Assembly: GCF_014646515.1 (NCBI RefSeq)
Contig: NZ_BMNK01000008.1
Location: forward strand, 186,001 to 250,000
Direction of reading: 5' to 3'
Length of the DNA stretch: 64,000 nucleotides
Source: Nonomuraea glycinis
GTDB taxonomy: Bacteria > Actinomycetota > Actinomycetes > Streptosporangiales > Streptosporangiaceae
How positions within the stretch are numbered: position 1 is the stretch's first letter; the number at the start of each line of letters is the position of its first letter. Under the pieces are notes generated by a model. That model was not told the DNA's origin. It saw only the letters and a program-made list of their open reading frames with translations, and searched no databases. The position numbers and the translations under genes are program-made. Shown here one piece after another: positions 22,334 through 30,750 of this stretch.

Positions 22334-23074
22334 GTGACGGACTACTTCGCGCTCATCGAGGACGAGACCACGCGCCTGGCCGAGCTCGCCACGGCGCCAC
22401 AGACCCCGCTGCCCACCTGCCCCGGCTGGACCCTCGCGGACCTCATCACGCACGTCGGCACCCTGCACCGCTGGGTGACGCACCTGGTGACGACGCGCCG
22501 CCAGGATCCCGTCTGGTCGCGGCAGGTGCCCAACGGCCTGGCCGAAGGCGAGCACGGCGACCGGGAGTGGCTCGCCTCCGGGATGACGGAGATGGTCCGG
22601 ACGCTGCGCGCGACCGACCCGGACACGCCCGTGTGGACCTGGGGGCCCACCGGCCGGGCGAGCTGGTGGACCCGCCGGATGGCGTACGAGCTGGTCGTGC
22701 ACCGGGTCGACGCCGAGCTCGCGGCCGGTCGCGAGCCGGTCGTCGAGCCGGCGGTCGCGGCCGACGGCGTCGAGGAGTTCCTCGACAACGTGTCGTCCGC
22801 CGGCTGGGTCACCAAGCGCCTGGCCGCGCTGGAGGGCGTGGCGGGCACCACCTTCCACCTGCACGCCACGGACACGCCGGGCGAGTGGACGTTCGTCCAG
22901 GAGCCCGGCGGCGGGATCTCCTGGGCGCGCGGGCACGCCAAGGGCGACGCCGCGGTGCCCGCACCCGCCGCCGACCTGCTGCTCCTGGTGTACGGGAGGC
23001 GCCCGGCCGACGGGGTGACCGTGCACGGCGAGCGCGCGCTGCTGGAGCGATGGCTGGCGGCGGCCCGCCTGTGA
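22334..23074 (+). CDS. Maleylpyruvate isomerase-like mycothiol-dependent (DinB-fold) protein
   Basis: 246 aa, GTG start 10 bp after the hydrolase stop. The N-terminal DinB-like MDMPI domain is recognisable from PLPTCPGWTLADLITHVGTL, which carries the first metal-type His, and RRMAYELVVHRVDAELAAGR with the later His. The C-terminus (FHLHATDTPGEWTF, then GDAAVPAPAADLLLLVYGRR) is the usual MDMPI C-terminal domain. Actinobacterial genomes contain many such proteins, thought to use mycothiol; substrates are mostly unknown. The 3' end, including the stop codon, is repeated downstream. Confidence 0.88.
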   Translation: MTDYFALIEDETTRLAELATAPQTPLPTCPGWTLADLITHVGTLHRWVTHLVTTRRQDPVWSRQVPNGLAEGEHGDREWLASGMTEMVRTLRATDPDTPVWTWGPTGRASWWTRRMAYELVVHRVDAELAAGREPVVEPAVAADGVEEFLDNVSSAGWVTKRLAALEGVAGTTFHLHATDTPGEWTFVQEPGGGISWARGHAKGDAAVPAPAADLLLLVYGRRPADGVTVHGERALLERWLAAARL

Positions 23075-23160
23075 GCCACCGCGCCGCTGGAGCGGTGGCC
23101 GGCGGCAGTCCGGCCGTGAGCCACCACGCTGCTGGAGCGGTGACCGGCGGCAGTCCGGCT
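23026..23160. repeat. 45-bp tandem repeat made from the 3' end of the MDMPI gene
   Basis: Three head-to-tail 45-bp units: the real gene end (23026-23070, diverged), then 23071-23115 and 23116-23160, which are about 90 percent alike. Each extra unit repeats the segment encoding LERWLAA.R plus its TGA. No gene lies between here and 23344; the rest (23161-23343) is GC-rich with no feature seen. Confidence 0.75.
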
Positions 23161-23343
23161 GTGAGCCGTATGAGCCCTGGACGCGCCGCCGCTCGGCGGT
23201 CGGCGGCGGGTCCAGGGGCAGACCGGTCACTCGCGAAAGCGGGCCCGGGGCGCGGGGAAGGCATCTCCCCGGCCCGCGACGCGTTCGACACAGGCCATAC
23301 TCCAACGCCGACGCGACAACCCTATGTCGGTGTTTTCGAACGA

Positions 23344-24069
23344 CTAATCGAGAACGGCGCCGTGCATCACCATCTCCGGCACCTCGGCCGCGAACCCCTC
23401 CACCGGCCGCTCCGGGCAGCGCTCGGCGGTGACGGTCGCCGCGGCGATCCGGTCGAACCGGAAGACGCGCACGTCATCGCGCAGGCGGCACCAGGCCACG
23501 AGATACCAGAACCCGCCCCGGCCGCCCAGGAACACGCCCGGCTCGACGTCCCGGGAGGTCAGCGCGCCCTTGGCGTCGGCGTAGTCCAGCCGGAGCACGC
23601 GTCGGCGCAGCAGCGCCTCCTCGATCGCGCGCGAGACGCCCGCCGCGCCGAGCGGCCGGATCCCGCCGGCGGGCTCGGGCGGCTCGGCGACGAGCACCCG
23701 GCGGGCCAGCTCCCTGGCGAGCTCGCCCTCGGTGCCGGGCATGGCGGCGACCACCTTGCGTAACGCGCTGCGCGCCTGCCTGCCGAACGGCTGGTCGCCC
23801 GCCCTGCCGAGCGCCACGGCGATGGCCACCGCCTCGGCGGGGGTGAAGTTGAGTGGCGGGAGGGACATCTTCTTGTCCAGGGTGTAGCCGCCGGTGCGGC
23901 CGGTCTCGGCGTAGATCGGCACCCCCGACTCCTGCAGAGCGGTGATGTCGCGCTCGATCGTGCGCACGCTCACCTCGAACCGGGCGGCGAGCTCGCGGGC
24001 CGAACGGCGGCGGGGCGCGATGGCGCGCAGGTCCTCGACGAGCGCGTAGAGCCGGTCGGTGCGATTCAC
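23344..24069 (-). CDS. YafY-type HTH/WYL-domain transcriptional regulator
   Basis: 241 aa from GTG 24069. The N-terminal winged helix (DRLYALVEDLRAIAPRRRSA, then FEVSVRTIERDITALQESG) is followed by the linker GYTLDKKMSLPPLNFTPAEA and a C-terminal WYL region (FWYLVAWCRLRDDVRVFRFD). WYL proteins are ligand- or nucleic-acid-sensing regulators. The long upstream extension of this frame is non-coding. It is convergent with the repeat region and 55 bp from the PHP gene on the same strand, so the two could be transcribed together. The target is unknown. Confidence 0.88.
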   Translation of the reverse strand: MNRTDRLYALVEDLRAIAPRRRSARELAARFEVSVRTIERDITALQESGVPIYAETGRTGGYTLDKKMSLPPLNFTPAEAVAIAVALGRAGDQPFGRQARSALRKVVAAMPGTEGELARELARRVLVAEPPEPAGGIRPLGAAGVSRAIEEALLRRRVLRLDYADAKGALTSRDVEPGVFLGGRGGFWYLVAWCRLRDDVRVFRFDRIAAATVTAERCPERPVEGFAAEVPEMVMHGAVLD

Positions 24070-24124
24070 ACCTGTGACGGTACGCTCGGCCACCGACAAT
24101 CGCGTGCCCGCAGGGGATACAGCG

Positions 24125-25144
24125 TCATCTCGTCCAGGCCAGCAGCTCCTCCAGCGGCCAGGTGTTGACGATCCGCGCCGGCTCGATCCCGCACCGCGCC
24201 GCCCGCTCGCACCCGTGCCGCTGCCAGTCGAGCTGGCCCGGCGCGTGCGCGTCGGAGTTGACGGCGAAGACACAGCCCTGCTCGTACGCCTGGCGCAGCA
24301 GCCGTTTGGGCGGGTCGAGCCGGTCCGGCCTGGAGTTGATCTCGACGGCCACGCCGAAGCTCCGGCACGCCTCGAAGACGATCTCGGCGTCGAACGCCGA
24401 CTCCGGCCGGCGCTCGCCGCGCGCGCCACCGGCCCGCACCACCCGCCCGGTGCAGTGCCCCAGCACGTCCACCCGCGGATCGGCGATCGCCATGACCATC
24501 CTGCGGGTCATCTCCGGGCCGGGCATCCGCAGCTTGGAGTGCACGCTGGCCACCACCACGTCCAGCCGCTCCAGCAGCTCGGGCTCCTGGTCGAGGCCGC
24601 CGTCGAGGTCGATGTCGACCTCGATGCCGGTCAGCACCCGAAAGGGCGCGAGTCGCCGGTTGAGCTCGGCCACCCGGTCGAGCTGCTCGCGCAGGCGGTC
24701 CGCGGGGAGGCCACTCGCGATCTTCAGCCGGGGCGAGTGGTCGGTCAGCGCCAGGTACTCGTGGCCGAGCGACCGGGCGGCGGCGGCCATCTCCTCGATC
24801 GGCGCGCCGCCGTCGGACCAGTCGGAGTGGCTGTGCAGGTCGCCTTTGAGCGCGGCCAGCAGCGCCGCCGTCTCGTCGTCGAGGTCGGTCCCCTCGGTGG
24901 CCCGTATCCTGCGCAGATAGGTCGGCACCTGACCGGCCAGCGCCTCGGTGATCACCAGCGCGGTCACCTTCCCGATGCCCGGCAGATCGGCCAGGCCACC
25001 CGCGTCCGCCAGCCGTACCAGCTCCTCATGGGGCAGGTCGGCGACGACCGAGGCGGCGCGGCGGAAGGCGCGCACGCGGTAGGCGGGCTCGCCCGCCCGT
25101 TCCAGGAGAAAGGCGATTTCCTGGAACGCCTCGATCGGTTCCAT
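24125..25144 (-). CDS. PHP-domain phosphoesterase with N-terminal helix-hairpin-helix (PolX-like)
   Basis: 339 aa. An N-terminal 8-kDa/HhH part (FQEIAFLLERAGEPAYRVRA, then LADLPGIGKVTALVI) is followed by a PHP domain with the metal ligands GDLHSHSDWSDG, YLALTDHSPR, GIEVDID, VVASVHSKL, DVLGHCTGR and FAVNSDAHAPGQLDW. This is the C-terminal half of bacterial PolX without the polymerase palm. It is probably a metal-dependent phosphoesterase or nuclease in DNA repair, in the cytosol. Such PolX-PHP proteins are widespread in actinobacteria. Confidence 0.85.
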   Translation of the reverse strand: MEPIEAFQEIAFLLERAGEPAYRVRAFRRAASVVADLPHEELVRLADAGGLADLPGIGKVTALVITEALAGQVPTYLRRIRATEGTDLDDETAALLAALKGDLHSHSDWSDGGAPIEEMAAAARSLGHEYLALTDHSPRLKIASGLPADRLREQLDRVAELNRRLAPFRVLTGIEVDIDLDGGLDQEPELLERLDVVVASVHSKLRMPGPEMTRRMVMAIADPRVDVLGHCTGRVVRAGGARGERRPESAFDAEIVFEACRSFGVAVEINSRPDRLDPPKRLLRQAYEQGCVFAVNSDAHAPGQLDWQRHGCERAARCGIEPARIVNTWPLEELLAWTR

Positions 25145-25232
25145 ACGTTCATGAATACCAAAGGAGCAGGCCGTCGATTGATGCCGGAGGCCCTCACCGA
25201 TAGTCTGTCCGGCCGGAGAGAGCAGGAGCTAG

Positions 25233-25658
25233 ATGGCCTACACGCCACCCTCACCCCACCCACCCCATCGCCCGAAGAAGCGGTCGAAGTCGTCCAACGT
25301 GATCACCCTGACGGTCGTCGGCGTCGTCTCGGTCATGGTGGTCGGCTACTGCGCGGTCACCCAGAACGACGACGAGGTCACCGCCGACTGCGTGGACATG
25401 AACAACCAGTTCGACGACGGTTCCTACCAGGTGGTCGACGAGGACCTCTGCGACGAGGACGACAACGGCAGCAGTAGCAGCAGCCACTACTACGGCGGTT
25501 CGCGCGGCGCCTACCTCTGGTACTACGGCGGCACCCGGATCGGCAGCCGGGTGCGGGCGGGCACCAGCTACCGCCCCTCGGACGTCGGCATCAAGTCCCG
25601 CGCCGGCCGTGAGATCCAGCGAGGCGGCTTCGGCAGCTTCCGCAGCGGAGGCAGCTGA
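25233..25658 (+). CDS. YgiB/DUF1190-like membrane-anchored protein
   Basis: 141 aa. A basic N-terminus (PKKRSKSSN) is followed by one membrane helix (about 24-43, ITLTVVGVVSVMVVGYCAVT) and an acidic, Ser- and Tyr-rich exterior. The C-terminal VGIKSRAGREIQRGGFGSF holds the RGGFG motif of the YgiB family. In many bacteria ygiB precedes a glutathionylspermidine-synthase-like ATP-grasp gene, exactly as here (3 bp between the genes). The role of the pair is unknown; envelope modification has been suggested. Confidence 0.75.
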   Translation: MAYTPPSPHPPHRPKKRSKSSNVITLTVVGVVSVMVVGYCAVTQNDDEVTADCVDMNNQFDDGSYQVVDEDLCDEDDNGSSSSSHYYGGSRGAYLWYYGGTRIGSRVRAGTSYRPSDVGIKSRAGREIQRGGFGSFRSGGS

Positions 25659-25661
25659 CCC

Positions 25662-26810
25662 GTGCGGCGCGAGCGAGGCACGCCCAGGGACGACTGGGAG
25701 AAGACGATCGAGGGCCAGGGGCTCGCCTACCACCGCGCGGCCCACCCCGAAGGCCTGAGCAGGCCCTACTGGGACGAGTCCGTGCACTACGCCTTCTCCA
25801 TGGCGGAGGTGGAGTCGCTGGAGGAGCAGGTCGAGGAGCTGCACGGCATGTGCCTGAGCGCCGCCGAGCACGTGGTCGCCGCGGGCCGCTTGGCCGACTT
25901 CGCCATCCCCGAGTGGGCCGCCGCCGACGTGGCGCGCTCCTGGGAGCGCCGTGACCCGCACCTGTACGCCCGCTTCGACCTGCGCTACGACGGCACCGGC
26001 CCGGCCAAGCTGCTGGAGTACAACGCCGACACGCCGACCTCGCTGCTGGAGTCGTCGGTCGTGCAGTGGTTCTGGCTGAAGGACACCCACCCCGGCGACG
26101 ACCAGTGGAACTCCATCCACGAGCGGCTCATCGACCGCTGGCGGGAGCTGCCGTTGCCGCCAGGACCCACCCACTTCGCCTGGACCAACCGGGACGAGTC
26201 CGGCGAGGAGGCGATGACGCTCGCGTACCTCCAGGAGACCGCCGAGCAGGCCGGCCGGCAGACCGTCGCGGTCGCCATGGAGGACATCGGCTGGGACGCG
26301 CTCAACCGCCGTTTCGTCGACGTCGAAGAGCGCATGATCCGCTCGGCGTTCAAGCTCTACCCGTGGGAGTGGATGCTGGCCGAGCCGTTCGGGCGGCACG
26401 CGGTACGCCACGGCACCTGGATCGAGCCGCTGTGGAAGGCGCTGCTGTCCAACAAGGCGCTGCTGGCCGTGCTGTGGGAGCTGTTCCCCGGCCATCCCAA
26501 CCTGCTGCCGGCCTATCTCGACGGCCCCCGCGACCTGACCTCCTACATCGCCAAGCCGCTGCTCGGCCGGGAGGGCGCCTCCATGCGGATCGTCACCCCG
26601 TCCGGCGGTCAGGAGACGCCCGGCTCCTACGGCCAGGAGGGCTACGTCTTCCAGGGCTTCGAGGCGCTGCCCGACTTCGACGGGCAGCGGCCCGTGCTGG
26701 GCGCCTGGATGATCGCCGACGAGGCCGCGGGGCTGGGCATCAGGGAGACCACCGGCTTGATCACCGACGACACCTCGTCCTTCGTACCTCACCGAATCGA
26801 GCAATCATGA
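25662..26810 (+). CDS. Glutathionylspermidine synthase-like ATP-grasp ligase (YgiC/YjfC type)
   Basis: 382 aa from GTG 25662 with GGAGG upstream. Typical GspS C-terminal-domain features: PYWDESVHYAFSMAEVE, RFDLRYDGTGPAKLLEYNAD with TPTSLLE, PWEWMLAEPFGRHAV, AKPLLGREGASMRI and the ending GLIRETTGLITDD-like block near residue 365. The family forms amide bonds with ATP, but these stand-alone versions lack the amidase half of true glutathionylspermidine synthase, and their substrate is unknown (probably a peptide or polyamine). Its stop overlaps the ATG of the DUF350 gene (26807-26810). Confidence 0.85.
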   Translation: MRRERGTPRDDWEKTIEGQGLAYHRAAHPEGLSRPYWDESVHYAFSMAEVESLEEQVEELHGMCLSAAEHVVAAGRLADFAIPEWAAADVARSWERRDPHLYARFDLRYDGTGPAKLLEYNADTPTSLLESSVVQWFWLKDTHPGDDQWNSIHERLIDRWRELPLPPGPTHFAWTNRDESGEEAMTLAYLQETAEQAGRQTVAVAMEDIGWDALNRRFVDVEERMIRSAFKLYPWEWMLAEPFGRHAVRHGTWIEPLWKALLSNKALLAVLWELFPGHPNLLPAYLDGPRDLTSYIAKPLLGREGASMRIVTPSGGQETPGSYGQEGYVFQGFEALPDFDGQRPVLGAWMIADEAAGLGIRETTGLITDDTSSFVPHRIEQS

Positions 26811-27241
26811 ACGCCCTCCTGGAGATCCTCGTCCGCGGCGCGGGCGCCATCGCCTCCTACGCCGCCGTCGGCGTGATCCTGCTGATCGTCGGCTTCTACG
26901 TGATCGACCTCGCCACGCCCGGCAGGCTGAGCGAGGTCATCCGGACCGACCGCAATCCCAACGCCACGCTGCTGGCGGCCTCGGCGATGGCCGCGATCGG
27001 GCTGATCGTGGCGGCCTCCATCTGGTCCTCCGGCGGGCGGCTGGCCGAGGGCCTGGCGGGCACGGCGGTGTTCGGCCTGGTCGGCATCGTGGTGCAGACC
27101 CTGGCGATGCTGCTGTTCGACCGGGTGGTGGGCATCTCGGTGCGTGACCTGGTCAAGGAGCCCGAGCTGCAGCCGGGCGCCCGCCTGCTGGCGGTCACCC
27201 ACGTGGCGATCGGCCTGATAACCGCCGTCGCGGTCATCTAG
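26807..27241 (+). CDS. DUF350 (YjfL-like) membrane protein
   Basis: 144 aa with four predicted membrane helices: about 9-32 (AGAIASYAAVGVILLIVGFY), 52-70, 82-102 and 122-143. The segment ATPGRLSEVIRTDRNPNATL is typical of DUF350. It overlaps the ligase gene by ATGA. The order YgiB-like, ATP-grasp, DUF350 recurs in distant bacteria as a conserved cassette, so the three probably act together at the membrane. Confidence 0.85.
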   Translation: MNALLEILVRGAGAIASYAAVGVILLIVGFYVIDLATPGRLSEVIRTDRNPNATLLAASAMAAIGLIVAASIWSSGGRLAEGLAGTAVFGLVGIVVQTLAMLLFDRVVGISVRDLVKEPELQPGARLLAVTHVAIGLITAVAVI

Positions 27242-27264
27242 CCGGACCTGGCACTCTAGAAGGC

Positions 27265-28437
27265 GTGACAGACCGGACCCGGGAGGACACCACTCGCAGG
27301 CTCGAGCGCGCCATGGGCTCGCTCGGCACGGCGGCCATGTCCCGTATGGACGAGCAGTTGCCGTGGTTTCGCGCGCTCAGCGCCGAGGATCGCTCATGGG
27401 TGGGCCTGGTGGCGCAGGCCGGGATCGCCGCGTTCGTGGAGTGGTTCCAGCACGCGGGCGAGGACCGGCCCACGCCCAGCATCGAGTTCTTCGGCACCGC
27501 GCCGCGCGAGCTGAAGCGCTCCATCTCGCTGCAGCAGACCGTCGACATCGTCAGGGTCGTCGTCCAGGTGGTGGAGGCGCAGACCGACGAGCTGGCCGCG
27601 CCCGGCGGCGGGGACCAGCTCCAGCAGGCCATGCTCCGCTACACCCGCGACGTGGCCTTCGCCGCCGCGCACGTCTACGCCCGCGAGGCCGAGGCCCGAG
27701 GGTCCTGGGACGCCAGGCTGGAGGCGCTGATCGTGGACGCGCTGGTCCGCGGCGAGGTCGACGACGGCCTGCACTCCTGGGCGGCGGCGCTCGGCTGGAC
27801 GTCCTCCCCGGTGGTGGTCATCGCCGGTCACGCCCCCGAGGGCGACCCGCGCGCGGTGATCGACGGGCTGCGTGAGCGCGGCCGCCGCATCGGCATGGAC
27901 CTGCTCGCCGGGGTGCAGGCCGACCGGCTGATCGTGATCGTGGGCGGCGCCACCAGCGTCGACGACGCGGCCAAGCAGGTCGTGGCCCGCTTCGGCGAGG
28001 GCCCGATCGTCATCGGCCCTGAGGTGCCCGACCTGCACGCCGCCGCCCGCTCGGCCAGGGCCGCGCTGGCCGGGCTGCAGGCCGCCTCCGGCTGGCCGGA
28101 CGCCCCGCGCCCGGTGGACGCCGAGGACCTGCTGGCGGAGCGGGCGCTCAACGGCGACACCGACGCCCGCGAGCAGCTCATCGAGAACGTCCATCTGCCG
28201 CTGGCCGGCACCCCGCTGCTCGATACGCTGGCCACCTACCTGGAGCAGGGCACCTCGCTGGAGGCCACCGCGCGGCTGCTGTTCGTGCACCCGAACACGG
28301 TCCGCTATCGGCTCAAGAAGATCACCGAGCTGACCGGCTATCAGCCGACGGAGGGCCGCTCGGCCTTCACCCTCCAGGTGGGGCTCATCCTGGGCAGGCT
28401 CGCCGAGAGCGCGGAGACCTGGCGGACGCTAACGTAA
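27265..28437 (+). CDS. fasR: PucR-type regulator of fatty acid synthesis (FasR-like)
   Basis: 390 aa. The C-terminal PucR-type helix-turn-helix is clear: LATYLEQGTSLEATARLLFV, HPNTVRYRLKKITELTGYQP. The N-terminal ~250 residues are the GGDEF-like/sensory region (LPWFRALSAEDRSWVGLVAQ at the start). In Streptomyces and mycobacteria the homologue directly precedes fabD and activates the FAS II operon; acyl-CoA modulates the mycobacterial protein. The same position here, about 100 bp before fabD on the same strand, supports the same role. GTG start at 27265 with no strong ribosome site. Confidence 0.9.
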   Translation: MTDRTREDTTRRLERAMGSLGTAAMSRMDEQLPWFRALSAEDRSWVGLVAQAGIAAFVEWFQHAGEDRPTPSIEFFGTAPRELKRSISLQQTVDIVRVVVQVVEAQTDELAAPGGGDQLQQAMLRYTRDVAFAAAHVYAREAEARGSWDARLEALIVDALVRGEVDDGLHSWAAALGWTSSPVVVIAGHAPEGDPRAVIDGLRERGRRIGMDLLAGVQADRLIVIVGGATSVDDAAKQVVARFGEGPIVIGPEVPDLHAAARSARAALAGLQAASGWPDAPRPVDAEDLLAERALNGDTDAREQLIENVHLPLAGTPLLDTLATYLEQGTSLEATARLLFVHPNTVRYRLKKITELTGYQPTEGRSAFTLQVGLILGRLAESAETWRTLT

Positions 28438-28540
28438 CAGCGCCGAAACTCACATTGTGGGCTTCCTACAAATCACCCCGGACAAAGTTCGTTCAGATCT
28501 TCATCAGCGTGTCGGACATCTACAGGGCAGGGTTAAGTAC

Positions 28541-29437
28541 GTGCTTGTACTCGTCGCGCCAGGCCAGGGCGCCCAAACTCCCGGCTTTCTCACACCGTGG
28601 CTTGAGCTGCCCGGTCTCGCCGACCGGCTGTCCGCCTGGTCCGACGTCGCCGGCCTGGACCTGATCGCCTACGGCACGACCGCCGGGGCCGACGAGATCC
28701 GCGACACCGCGATCGCCCAGCCGCTGCTGGTCGCCGCCGCGCTGGCCTCGGCCGAGGCGCTCGGCGTGACCCCCGGCCTGCTCGCCGGTCACAGTGTCGG
28801 CGAGTTCGCCACGGCGGCCCTGGCCGGGGTGCTGACCCCGGAGCAGGCGCTGACCCTGGTGCGCGAGCGCGGCCAGGCCATGGCCAAGGCCGCCGGGGTC
28901 ACCCCGACCGGCATGACGGCGGTGCTGGGCGGCGTCGAGGCCGACGTGCTCGCCGCGCTCGACAAGCACGGGCTGACGCCCGCCAACGTCAACGGCGCCG
29001 GGCAGATCGTCGCCGGCGGCACGCTGGAGCAGCTGGCCGCGTTCAAGGACGACGCGCCCGCCCGTGCCCGCCTGATCCCGCTGTCCGTGGCGGGCGCCTT
29101 CCACACCGTCCACATGGCCCCGGCGGTCGACCAGCTGCGCGAGGCCGCCCAGCAGGTCCAGCCCGCCGACCCGCGGGTCAAGCTGCTCTCCAACGCCGAC
29201 GGTCAGGTCGTGACCGACGGCGCTGAGCTCATGCGCCGCCTGGTCAACCAGGTGAGCAGTCCCGTCAGGTGGGACGCCTGCATGACCTCCATGGCCGATC
29301 TCGGTGTCACCGCGATGATCGAGTTGCTGCCCGGCGGCACTCTGACCGGGCTGGCCAAGCGTGGCCTGCGCGGGGTGCGTACCGTGGCACTCAAGACCCC
29401 AGATGATCTCGATGCCGCCAGGGAGCTGACCCCGTGA
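28541..29437 (+). CDS. fabD: Malonyl-CoA:ACP transacylase
   Basis: 298 aa from GTG 28541 (VLVLVAPGQGAQTPG), which aligns with Streptomyces FabD starts; the longer frame from 28457 is rejected. It transfers malonyl from CoA to ACP for type II fatty-acid synthesis in the cytosol. Active Ser85 is in LAGHSVGEFA and the catalytic His188 in VAGAFHTVHM; the N-terminal GQGAQ is also present. Its TGA overlaps the GTG of fabH (29434-29437), so translation is coupled. Confidence 0.96.
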   Translation: MLVLVAPGQGAQTPGFLTPWLELPGLADRLSAWSDVAGLDLIAYGTTAGADEIRDTAIAQPLLVAAALASAEALGVTPGLLAGHSVGEFATAALAGVLTPEQALTLVRERGQAMAKAAGVTPTGMTAVLGGVEADVLAALDKHGLTPANVNGAGQIVAGGTLEQLAAFKDDAPARARLIPLSVAGAFHTVHMAPAVDQLREAAQQVQPADPRVKLLSNADGQVVTDGAELMRRLVNQVSSPVRWDACMTSMADLGVTAMIELLPGGTLTGLAKRGLRGVRTVALKTPDDLDAARELTP

Positions 29438-30387
29438 GGATTCTCGACACCGCACCCGGTGCGAAGGTGCTGGCACTCGGCCACTACCAGCCCTCCAAGG
29501 TCGTCACCAACGACGACCTTGCCAAGACCATGGACACCAACGACGAGTGGATCCAGTCACGGGTCGGCATCAAGGAGCGCCGGGTCGCCGACGGAGAGAG
29601 CCTTGTCGACATGGCCACCCAGGCGGGCGGCAAGGCGCTGGCCGCCAGCGGCCTGTCCGCGGCCGACATCGACCTGGTGATCGTGGCGACCTGCACGCTG
29701 GAGAGCCAGATCCCCAACTCCTCCGCCGTCGTGGCGCACCGCCTCGGCATCGACTCCCCCGGCGCGTTCGACGTGAACGCGGCCTGCTCCGGCTTCTGCT
29801 ACGCGCTGGCCGCCGCCGACTCCGCCGTCCGCGGCGGCTCGGCCAAGCACGTGCTCGTCATCGGCGCGGAAAAGCTCTCGCAGTGGCTCGACTGGACCGA
29901 CCGGTCGACCGCCGTGATCTTCGCCGACGGCGCCGGCGCCGCGGTGGTGGGCCCCTCCGACACGCCGGGCATCGGCCCCGTCGTCTGGGGCAGCTCGGGT
30001 GACAAGTACGAGGCCATCCGGATCCCCGACCGCCACGGCTCACTGGGCCAGGAGGGCCAGACGGTGTTCCGGTGGGCCACCACCGCGCTGCACCCGGTCG
30101 CCAAGCTGGCCTGCGAGCGCGCGGGCGTGGATCCGTCCGAGCTGGCCGCCTTCATCCCGCACCAGGCCAACCTGCGCATCATCGAGTCCATCGCGCGCAA
30201 GCTGGGCGCCGACAACGCCGTCGTCGCCCGCGACATCGTCACGGCCGGCAACACCTCCGCCGCGTCCATCCCGCTCGCGCTCTCGCGCATGCTGGAGCGC
30301 GGCGAGATCCGTTCGGGCGGGCTCGCGCTCATCCTCGGCTTCGGCGCCGGCCTGACCTATGCGGGACAGGTCATCGAGATTCCATAG
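29434..30387 (+). CDS. fabH: 3-oxoacyl-ACP synthase III
   Basis: 317 aa, GTG start overlapping the fabD stop. It condenses an acyl-CoA primer with malonyl-ACP to begin chain synthesis. The full triad is visible: Cys118 (NAACSGF), His243 (FIPHQAN) and Asn273 (AGNTSAAS). The N-terminal DEWIQSRVGIKERR primer-site segment is canonical. In actinomycetes FabH usually prefers branched primers; that cannot be decided from sequence alone. It is followed by acpP after 89 bp. Confidence 0.96.
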   Translation: MRILDTAPGAKVLALGHYQPSKVVTNDDLAKTMDTNDEWIQSRVGIKERRVADGESLVDMATQAGGKALAASGLSAADIDLVIVATCTLESQIPNSSAVVAHRLGIDSPGAFDVNAACSGFCYALAAADSAVRGGSAKHVLVIGAEKLSQWLDWTDRSTAVIFADGAGAAVVGPSDTPGIGPVVWGSSGDKYEAIRIPDRHGSLGQEGQTVFRWATTALHPVAKLACERAGVDPSELAAFIPHQANLRIIESIARKLGADNAVVARDIVTAGNTSAASIPLALSRMLERGEIRSGGLALILGFGAGLTYAGQVIEIP

Positions 30388-30476
30388 GATCGCGTACGGC
30401 ACACGCGCCGTACGCATGTCACAGCTTGTACGGCGAAGCCGTGCAGAACCCAGAAAAAACTAAGGAGAACTAGGAC

Positions 30477-30716
30477 ATGGCTGCCACCGAGCAGGACATC
30501 CTCGAGGGCCTCGGCAAGATCATCAACGAGATCACCGGCATTCCCGCCACCGAGGTCACCCCCGAGAAGAGCTTCGTGGACGACCTCGACATCGACTCCC
30601 TGTCCATGGTCGAGATCGCCGTGGCCGCCCAGGACGAGTTCGGCGTCGAGATCCCTGACGACCAGCTCAAGAACCTGAAGACGGTCAAGGACGTCCTCAC
30701 CTTCATCCAGAACTAA
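30477..30716 (+). CDS. acpP: Acyl carrier protein
   Basis: 79 aa, acidic, with the phosphopantetheine attachment Ser41 in DDLDIDSLSMVEIA. AAGGAG lies before the ATG. It carries the growing acyl chain between the FAS II enzymes. The position between fabH and fabF is the standard actinobacterial order. Confidence 0.97.
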   Translation: MAATEQDILEGLGKIINEITGIPATEVTPEKSFVDDLDIDSLSMVEIAVAAQDEFGVEIPDDQLKNLKTVKDVLTFIQN

Positions 30717-30750
30717 GTCCCTGCCTACTGATCGACAAGGAGTGCGAAAC

